Below, piece by piece: positions 58,700 through 64,000 of a stretch of DNA of 64,000 nt. The notes beneath the pieces are model-generated. The model was given only the letters and a program-made list of their open reading frames with translations. It did not search any database and had not been told where the DNA came from. The position numbers and the translations under genes are program-made. How positions within the stretch are numbered: position 1 is the stretch's first letter; each line of letters begins with the position of its first letter. The stretch comes from Rhizobium sp. AC27/96 (lineage in GTDB: Bacteria > Pseudomonadota > Alphaproteobacteria > Rhizobiales > Rhizobiaceae), in NCBI RefSeq assembly GCF_001692325.1, contig NZ_LXKN01000001.1, positions 868,001-932,000 on the forward strand, given 5' to 3'.

Positions 58700-58903
58700 T
58701 TGGCAGAAGATCAGTCCCGCAATCCGCATGGCGGAAGAGAGAATGAACAGTCGCTGGCAAAAATTCAGCACAGCAAGGCTCATGATGTGAAGCAGGCCGC
58801 AGACACCGATGACAAGGGTGCGCTCGTCGCGGATCCTCGCAACAGATTGGTGGATGGCAAGATCGACCCGGTGACAAAGGAGCTCAAGCCGAAAGGCAAA
58901 TAA
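58700..58903 (+). CDS. Small hydrophilic hypothetical protein (67 aa), TTG start
   Basis: The 67-residue protein is very hydrophilic with many Lys, Asp, Asn and Gln and no hydrophobic core, so it may be disordered. It ends with DPVTKELKPKGK. The TTG has an AAAGGAG site 8 bases upstream, and a candidate EcfG promoter lies just before it. The frame is open further upstream to 58370, but that part overlaps the hairpin block. Function not recognised; a stress-related role is inference. Confidence 0.6.
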   Translation: MAEDQSRNPHGGRENEQSLAKIQHSKAHDVKQAADTDDKGALVADPRNRLVDGKIDPVTKELKPKGK

Positions 58904-58924
58904 AAGCAAGGTCGATTGGCTCGT

Positions 58925-58954
58925 GAACTCGCCTGTGAGTTCCGTCATATTTTT
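58925..58954 (+). terminator. Possible terminator after the 67-aa gene
   Basis: GAACTC (58925-58930) pairs with GAGTTC (58937-58942), followed after 7 bases by TTTTT. The stem is short. Confidence 0.4.
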
Positions 58955-59065
58955 CCCACGAGATATGCTGGTGAAGGCGGCTTTAGATAAACGCAGGCGA
59001 GATCAAAACATGTTGACCACTATCGTCTTGCGTGCATAACTCCCATCATTGTGGGGGATTGCTTA

Positions 59066-59434
59066 ATGAGAATCGCAGGCTTCGCCATCATCGCTGCTTC
59101 GGCGATGTCTGTTACATCATGCGCCATGACGGTGCCTGTCGCGGTGATTTCCGGCAAGGGTGAGGTCATGCGGGGGACATCCACCGCAGCGATGTCCGGT
59201 GGCAGTTTTCAGGTGTCCGGCAAGCTGAATGGCAAGCCGGCCAGATGTGCCGGCACGTATGATCCTTTCGATACATCCGTGACGATTTCCATGCCGGTTC
59301 AATGTTCTGACGGTCGAAAGGGGTTTGTGATCGCGACGCGTCAGGCCAATGGCGTAGACGGTTCCGGTCGCGTCCGGCTGACGGATGGCACGGAAGCCGA
59401 TTTCGTGTTCGGTCGAGCCGCTGCCGGGTTTTGA
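59066..59434 (+). CDS. Small lipoprotein, function unknown
   Basis: The 122-residue protein has a lipoprotein signal peptide with lipobox VTSC (acylated Cys about residue 19), followed by a beta-rich region (GSFQVSGKLNGKPARCAGTYD). The ATG at 59066 has a GGGGGAT site; a GTG at 59051 is possible. I recognise no named family. The protein is predicted to be anchored in a cell-envelope membrane. Confidence 0.7.
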   Translation: MRIAGFAIIAASAMSVTSCAMTVPVAVISGKGEVMRGTSTAAMSGGSFQVSGKLNGKPARCAGTYDPFDTSVTISMPVQCSDGRKGFVIATRQANGVDGSGRVRLTDGTEADFVFGRAAAGF

Positions 59435-59525
59435 TCCGCCCTAAGGGTTATTCCAGGCCATCCAACTACTTGCCGTAGCGATCATCAATCAACAGCATCA
59501 GCTGTTGGAGGCGCCACTCATGGTA

Positions 59526-59560
59526 ATCAACTTTACCGCCGTTTTAGCGGTAAAGTTGAT
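59526..59560. repeat. Perfect 14-bp inverted repeat downstream of psiF
   Basis: ATCAACTTTACCGC (59526-59539) and GCGGTAAAGTTGAT (59547-59560) with a 7-base loop. It lies 25 bases after the psiF-like stop codon on the minus strand. No T run follows on either strand, so it may be an mRNA 3' stabiliser or a factor-dependent terminator. Confidence 0.7.
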
Positions 59561-59585
59561 CATTGAGCAAAGGCAATCCTGGATT

Positions 59586-59891
59586 TTAGGACTTGCCGCC
59601 GTTCTTCTTGCAATCGCTTCTAAACTTGGCGCGAGCTTTTCCGTGCAGACCTTTGGCATCGGCCTGGGCCGAACATGCCTTGGAAACGGCCGTTTGAGCC
59701 GGCTTTGCAGCCTTTGGCTTGGTGGTGGTGGTTTCCGATTTCGCTGCGGGTGCTGTCGTTGTAGCACTTGGCGTTGTCGTTGTGGCGCTCGGTGTTGTCG
59801 TCGTGGTGCTGGGGGTCGCCGTTTGCGCCATGGCGCTTACGCTGAAGAGCGCGACAAAGGCTGCAGTCGTGAACATGGTAACGCTACGCAT
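59586..59891 (-). CDS. PsiF-repeat-like exported protein
   Basis: The 101-residue protein has a signal peptide (MRSVTMFTTAAFVALFSVSA, cleavage after AMA near residue 22), a Thr/Pro/Ala-rich low-complexity stretch (about 24-70) and a C-terminal PsiF-like unit with ACSAQADAKGLHGKARAKF and a second Cys. PsiF was named as phosphate-starvation inducible in E. coli; the function is unknown. A GGAGG site lies 8 bases upstream. The opposite-strand frame here is a shadow. Confidence 0.8.
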   Translation of the reverse strand: MRSVTMFTTAAFVALFSVSAMAQTATPSTTTTTPSATTTTPSATTTAPAAKSETTTTKPKAAKPAQTAVSKACSAQADAKGLHGKARAKFRSDCKKNGGKS

Positions 59892-60161
59892 GGGGGTTTT
59901 CCTCCGCTAAGTACTTGGGTGGAATGCACGTTGTTCAACGAACCGCCTCAGCTTGAACCAATATTTTTGCAAAAGCAATTCGTTCGTTGGGCTGTTCTGC
60001 GACCGTTGGTCGCGCCCTATATCCACCGCTTCCGGCTATTGGGTCGGCACTCCTTTTATCTCGCGCAGGCGTCTCTCGAGCATGCTCCCTCGAAAAGGTG
60101 ATTGGCTTTCCGGCATTCGCGACGGTAGGAAGAGGGCGAAATGACATAGCCGGAGTCCATC

Positions 60162-60914
60162 GTGTCGCTTGCCGATATCTCGCTTCTCAGCGCCCTGATT
60201 GCCGGGGCGCTTTCGTTCCTTTCCCCTTGCGTGCTGCCGCTGGTGCCGCCCTATCTCTGCTACATGGCCGGAATTTCCGTCGAGCAGTTTCGTGGCGGTG
60301 GCGCTGCCGTGGCGACAGGGCCAAGCGTTCGCGGCAATGTGCTGATGTCGGCGCTGTTCTTCACCTTGGGGTTTGCCACCGTATTTGTCGCGCTCGGCGC
60401 CGGCGCTTCGTCGATCGGTCTGTTGTTGCGCCAGCATCTCGATATTCTCTCGAAAATCGGCGGCCTCATCATCGTCGTTATGGGATTAAATTTCCTCGGT
60501 GTTTTCCGCATCGGCCTGTTCGCCCGCGAAGCGCGTTTTCAGGGCAACGGCAAACCGGCGACCTTGACGGGCGCCTATATTATGGGTCTCGCCTTCGCCT
60601 TTGGCTGGACACCCTGCATCGGCCCGGTTCTCGGCGCTATCCTCGGTGTTGCAGCCTCTCGCGAGACCGTCGGTGCCGGTGCCGGTTTGCTGGCGGTTTA
60701 TTCGCTGGGCCTTGCCATACCGTTCTGGATCGCAGCCGGCTTTTCCGGCGCCTTCATGAATTTCCTGTCCCGCTTCCGCCGCCATCTCGGCACGGTGGAG
60801 AAAGTCATGGGTGGGCTGCTGGTGCTGACGGGTCTGGCCTTCATCTTCGGCTATGTCAGTGACATGGCGATCTGGTTTCAGCAGACCTTTCCAATCTTGA
60901 TGAAAATCGGCTAA
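60162..60914 (+). CDS. ccdA: Cytochrome c biogenesis protein CcdA (DsbD family)
   Basis: CcdA passes reducing power from cytoplasmic thioredoxin across the inner membrane for cytochrome c maturation. The 250-residue protein has six hydrophobic segments and the pair of redox cysteines in symmetrical contexts (SPCVLPLVPP, Cys23; GWTPCIGPVLG). The start is GTG. No thioredoxin-like partner is adjacent. Confidence 0.92.
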   Translation: MSLADISLLSALIAGALSFLSPCVLPLVPPYLCYMAGISVEQFRGGGAAVATGPSVRGNVLMSALFFTLGFATVFVALGAGASSIGLLLRQHLDILSKIGGLIIVVMGLNFLGVFRIGLFAREARFQGNGKPATLTGAYIMGLAFAFGWTPCIGPVLGAILGVAASRETVGAGAGLLAVYSLGLAIPFWIAAGFSGAFMNFLSRFRRHLGTVEKVMGGLLVLTGLAFIFGYVSDMAIWFQQTFPILMKIG

Positions 60915-60965
60915 GTCCGGCGATACCGTTCGCCTTCATTTCCTCGGCAAAATGGAACATGCCCG

Positions 60966-61928
60966 ATGGCTGACATTGTCGGTCTGCTGCTGCCGTTCTT
61001 CGGCCTGATACTGATCGGCTATGCCGCCGCGCGCATTACCAAGCAGCCGGCGGAAGCGTTAGGCTGGCTCAATACCTTCATCATCTATGCGGCCCTGCCG
61101 GCGCTGTTCTTCAAGCTCGTCTCGCAGACACCGATCGAGCAACTGACACGCATCGATTTCATCGCCACCGATATCGCCGCGACCTATTCGATTTTTCTGC
61201 TGCTATTTCTGATCGGGCGCTTCCTGCGGCGCAATTCGCTCGCCGACAGCACCATCCAGGCATTTGCCGGAGCCTATGGCAATATCGGCTATATGGGACC
61301 GGGCCTGGCACTTCTGGCCCTTGGAGAGAAGGCGGCCGTTCCCGTTGCCCTGATTGTCTGCTTCGAAAACGCGCTGCATTTCATCGTCGCGCCGGCCCTG
61401 ATGGCTTTGGAAGGTGGTGATAAGCGCTCCATCCGGCGCCTTTCTGCGGATATCGCCCGCAAGGTGCTCTTGCACCCCTTCATTCTGTCGACCGCTTTGG
61501 GCTTTGCCGTGGCCGCGCTCTCAATTCCTCAACCCACTGCCTTCGAGCGATTTGTCAACTATCTGGCGCAAGCGGCTGCCCCCTGTGCTCTATTTGCAAT
61601 GGGGGTAACGCTCGCCCTGCGTCCGTTGAAGCGGGTGCCGGTCGAGATCGGCTATATCGTGCCGGCAAAACTTATCCTGCATCCACTCATCGTTTATATC
61701 GTGCTGCAGGCGGTCGGCGGCTTCGATCCGATCTGGATCGAAGCGGCAATGCTGCTGGCCGCCTTGCCGACGGCCACGAACGTCTTCGTCATCGGCCAGC
61801 AGTATGGCGTCTGGCAGGAGCGGGCCTCCGCCACAATCCTGATCACCACGGCCTGTTCCGTGGTGACGGTTTCGCTGTTGCTCTATCTGATAAAATCGGG
61901 CGCGCTACCGGCGCAGCTTTTCTCTTAG
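60966..61928 (+). CDS. AEC-family (auxin efflux carrier-like) transporter
   Basis: The 320-residue protein has about ten membrane segments with the AEC pattern: LPALFFKLVSQTPI near residue 45, GNIGYMGPGLALLALGE, and LPTATNVFVIGQQYGVW near the C-terminus. Bacterial members transport organic acids such as malate or malonate; the substrate is unknown. It starts 51 bases after ccdA and its end overlaps the convergent UbiH gene by 24 bases. Confidence 0.9.
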   Translation: MADIVGLLLPFFGLILIGYAAARITKQPAEALGWLNTFIIYAALPALFFKLVSQTPIEQLTRIDFIATDIAATYSIFLLLFLIGRFLRRNSLADSTIQAFAGAYGNIGYMGPGLALLALGEKAAVPVALIVCFENALHFIVAPALMALEGGDKRSIRRLSADIARKVLLHPFILSTALGFAVAALSIPQPTAFERFVNYLAQAAAPCALFAMGVTLALRPLKRVPVEIGYIVPAKLILHPLIVYIVLQAVGGFDPIWIEAAMLLAALPTATNVFVIGQQYGVWQERASATILITTACSVVTVSLLLYLIKSGALPAQLFS

Positions 61929-63107
61929 CATCGAAGGGAGGTTCCGCAGGCTGCCACCGGGTTCGATGCCTTCGCGCATGACGATATTCCGGAGCGGTGC
62001 GATGGCGGAGAGCACATGCAGCCCCGCGGCGCGCAACATCTGCACCGGCAGGAAATCCGAAAGAAGCGAGCGATTGAGCAAGTCGACGCTCGTCGTGCGG
62101 CTGATAATGTCGGCGCGCCGCTTGCTGTCGAACCGGTCACCGGCGGAAGCTGAGATGGGTTGATCCGTCGTGCCACTGAGAATGTCGGACAGCGCCAATA
62201 TATCGCGCAGGCTCAGATTGAGGCCCTGCGCCCCGATCGGCGGAAAGACATGGGCGGCCTCACCGATCAGGGCGGCGCGGCCCTTGCCGAAGTGGCGGGC
62301 CGTCATGCCGGAAAGCGGCCAGACCTGAACATTATCCTCGATCGTCACCTGGCCGAGCATCGATTGCATGCGCTCTTCGACCAGCCTGCCGAGCTCTTCC
62401 AGCGACTTTTCGGCAATGGCCGCGGCTTCCGCCGGCTTCTGCACCCAGACGAGGCTGGAGCGATTGCCGGGCAGGGGCACCTGCGTGAACGGGCCACTTT
62501 CGGTGTGGAATTCGGTGGAGATGTTCTGATGCGGCAGAGTGTGTGCGAAATTCAGCACCATGGCCGATTGCGGATAGGACCAGCCCTTGACCTTGATGCC
62601 CAGGGCCTCGCGTACCATCGAGTTCCGGCCATCGGAGCCGACAACGAAAGCGGCTTCGATCTGTTCGCCATTGTCGATCGCAATCGTCACGCCATCATCG
62701 CGAAAGCTGATTTCGGAAGCGGTGGCTTCGATGCGGGCGATATTGCCTTCCGCTTCGATGGCCTTGCCGAGCGTGTCGAGCAGCACGGCATTCGGAATAT
62801 TGTAGCCGAAAGCGTCGAGACCGATTTCCGAGCATCGGAACGAGACGGTCGGCGCACGCAGCAGCCTCGATGTGCCGTCTATGATCCGCATCGTTGTCAG
62901 CGGCGTCGCCGAAGGCGCGATCTTTTCCCACAACGTCAGTCGCTCGAGAAAGCGGATCGATTGGTCCATCAGCGCCGTCGTCCGCTTGTCGGCCTTGTTG
63001 TGTGGCGCTGCCACCAGGGCGACGGATCTTCCGCCGCGCGCAAGCGCGAATGCGGTGATCATACCGGCCAGGCCGCCGCCGATGACGGCCACTTCAATCT
63101 GCTTCAT
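61905..63107 (-). CDS. UbiH/UbiF/COQ6-family FAD-dependent monooxygenase
   Basis: The 400-residue flavoprotein hydroxylates the ubiquinone ring in related systems. It has the FAD-binding VIGGGLAGMITAFALARGG at the N-terminus, a VVGSDGRNSMVREALG motif, and LIGEAAHVFPPIGAQGLNLS for the flavin ribityl contact. One or two UbiH-type enzymes serve several ring positions in alphaproteobacteria (UbiL/UbiM included), so the exact position is open. It is divergent from pcs. Confidence 0.88.
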   Translation of the reverse strand: MKQIEVAVIGGGLAGMITAFALARGGRSVALVAAPHNKADKRTTALMDQSIRFLERLTLWEKIAPSATPLTTMRIIDGTSRLLRAPTVSFRCSEIGLDAFGYNIPNAVLLDTLGKAIEAEGNIARIEATASEISFRDDGVTIAIDNGEQIEAAFVVGSDGRNSMVREALGIKVKGWSYPQSAMVLNFAHTLPHQNISTEFHTESGPFTQVPLPGNRSSLVWVQKPAEAAAIAEKSLEELGRLVEERMQSMLGQVTIEDNVQVWPLSGMTARHFGKGRAALIGEAAHVFPPIGAQGLNLSLRDILALSDILSGTTDQPISASAGDRFDSKRRADIISRTTSVDLLNRSLLSDFLPVQMLRAAGLHVLSAIAPLRNIVMREGIEPGGSLRNLPSMLREKLRR

Positions 63108-63320
63108 ATCGATGCCTCAATTGCTTCTCGCTCTGAAAATAGGCGCTTAGCCTGTTGAAATCCATGGGATGAAACATCGCAGCGGGTGAAAATGACAGGA
63201 ACACGCGCTAGCGTGTCGGGGACGAGCGCTTTTGCGCTGGCGGTGAAGACCAAAGGATGCATATTAGCAAGAAAAACCGTCTGCCGGGGCAGGCGCATAA
63301 ACCGACGAGTCATGGGGCGG

Positions 63321-64000
63321 ATGAAAATCTTCAAATATAAACGGGTGCCATATGCGGAGATTCGTGCCTTCTCCGTACATATATTGACGGCATCTGGGTC
63401 TTTTCTCGCCTTTCTCGGCGTCGTCGCGGCCTCGGAGCATCGCTTTGTCGATATGTTCTGGTGGCTCGGTCTGGCGCTGCTGGTGGATGGCATCGATGGG
63501 CCGATCGCCCGCAAGGTCCGCGTCAAGGAAGTCCTGCCCAACTGGTCCGGCGATACGCTTGATAATATTATCGATTATGTGACCTATGTGCTGCTGCCGG
63601 CCTTCGCGCTCTATGAAAGCGGCATGATCGGCGAGCCCTGGTCCTTTGTCGCAGCCGGCATGATCGTGGTTTCCAGTGCCATCTATTACGCCGATACCGG
63701 CATGAAGACTGAGGAGTATTTCTTCTCTGGCTTCCCGGTGGTCTGGAACATGGTGATCTTCACGCTCTTCGTGATCGATGCGAGCGCCACGACAGCCATG
63801 ATCGTGGTCGGCGTTTCCGTCGTCCTCACATTCCTGCCAATAAACTTCCTGCACCCGGTACGCGTCAAACGCTTGCGGCCGCTCAATCTCGGCATATTCC
63901 TGTTCTGGTCGGCGTTGGGCGTCTATTCGCTGCTGATGCATTTCGTCATGCCGCAATGGGCCGTTGTCCTGTTTATCATCAGCGGTATCTATCTCTATTG
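63321..64000 (+). CDS. pcs: Phosphatidylcholine synthase (3' end missing)
   Basis: Pcs condenses choline with CDP-diacylglycerol to phosphatidylcholine in the inner membrane, a pathway known from Sinorhizobium and Brucella. The visible 226 residues are strongly hydrophobic and show the CDP-alcohol motif DG-x2-AR-x12-G-x3-D-x3-D (from DGIDGPIARK to LDNIID), with the 12-residue spacer typical of Pcs. The gene runs off the window. The ATG at 63321 (MKIFKYKRV) fits the family; in-frame ATGs at 63312 and 63192 are possible. It draws CDP-diacylglycerol from CdsA. Confidence 0.95.
   Translation, partial: MKIFKYKRVPYAEIRAFSVHILTASGSFLAFLGVVAASEHRFVDMFWWLGLALLVDGIDGPIARKVRVKEVLPNWSGDTLDNIIDYVTYVLLPAFALYESGMIGEPWSFVAAGMIVVSSAIYYADTGMKTEEYFFSGFPVVWNMVIFTLFVIDASATTAMIVVGVSVVLTFLPINFLHPVRVKRLRPLNLGIFLFWSALGVYSLLMHFVMPQWAVVLFIISGIYLY

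Noticed and set aside
59505-60101. Plus-strand frame covering the psiF-like gene
   Set aside because: Cys/Gly/Arg-rich translation typical of antisense; the minus-strand gene has a signal peptide, a GGAGG site and a PsiF-like unit.
63264-63956. Minus-strand open frame at the window end
   Set aside because: Opposite the phosphatidylcholine synthase reading frame, which carries the full CDP-alcohol motif.

Overview
The window reads as a chromosomal segment of a Rhizobium-type alphaproteobacterium (family Rhizobiaceae). The evidence is the gene order rpsB-tsf-pyrH-frr-uppS-cdsA-rseP-bamA-lpxD-fabZ-lpxA-lpxI-lpxB-gltA, the operon dusB(nifR3)-ntrB-ntrC-ntrY-ntrX followed by dat-hfq-hflX, a fused ispDF, a lipoyl domain on the pyruvate dehydrogenase E1 beta subunit, a direct-repeat SOS box (GTTC-N7-GTTC) in front of lexA, and a phosphatidylcholine synthase. 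The DNA is GC-rich and almost entirely protein-coding up to about 54.3 kb.

Layout. 1-2.25 kb: the 3' part of an operon with a von Willebrand A protein, an XpaC-like membrane protein and a signal-anchored substrate-binding protein. 2.4-5.9 kb: translation and UMP kinase genes. 5.9-16.3 kb: envelope biogenesis (undecaprenyl diphosphate, CDP-diacylglycerol, site-2 protease, BamA, lipid A), ending in a terminator shared with the convergent gltA. 17.8-21.1 kb: comEC and lexA, convergent and overlapping. 21.4-24.6 kb: a VOC protein, kdsA and eno. 24.8-32.9 kb: ftsB, the pyruvate dehydrogenase genes, an SGNH hydrolase, lpdA, two GlsB/YeaQ membrane proteins and lipA. 33.0-35.3 kb: three tandem paralogous P-loop kinase-like genes ahead of ratA. 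35.3-37.0 kb: cinA and ispDF. 37.2-47.4 kb: nitrogen regulation, dat, hfq, hflX. 47.4-54.3 kb: mazG, a deaminase, and a sulfite-reduction cluster (cysG, DUF2849, cysI-like, DUF934, fpr).

From about 54.3 to 60.1 kb the character changes. Genes are small, spaces are long, and parts are visibly richer in A+T. This section holds a GntR regulator, small hypothetical genes, a GlsB gene, tRNA-Lys(TTT), and about 1 kb downstream a degenerate 3' copy of that tRNA, which looks like the scar of an integrated element. It also holds two very small paralogous membrane proteins (46 and 36 aa), a strongly structured non-coding stretch (three long hairpins within about 100 bases), a 67-aa protein behind a candidate general-stress promoter, a lipoprotein and a PsiF-like exported protein. 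The last 4 kb returns to core genes: ccdA, an AEC transporter, a UbiH-type monooxygenase and the start of pcs, which is cut by the window end.

Points most worth a second look: an RseP protease with three tandem PDZ domains at an exact 90-residue period, the three tandem P-loop kinases between lipA and ratA, the tRNA-Lys scar with its small membrane-protein family, and the structured block at 58.4-58.5 kb. Start codons were chosen from visible ribosome binding sites and remembered family N-termini. No database search was run.
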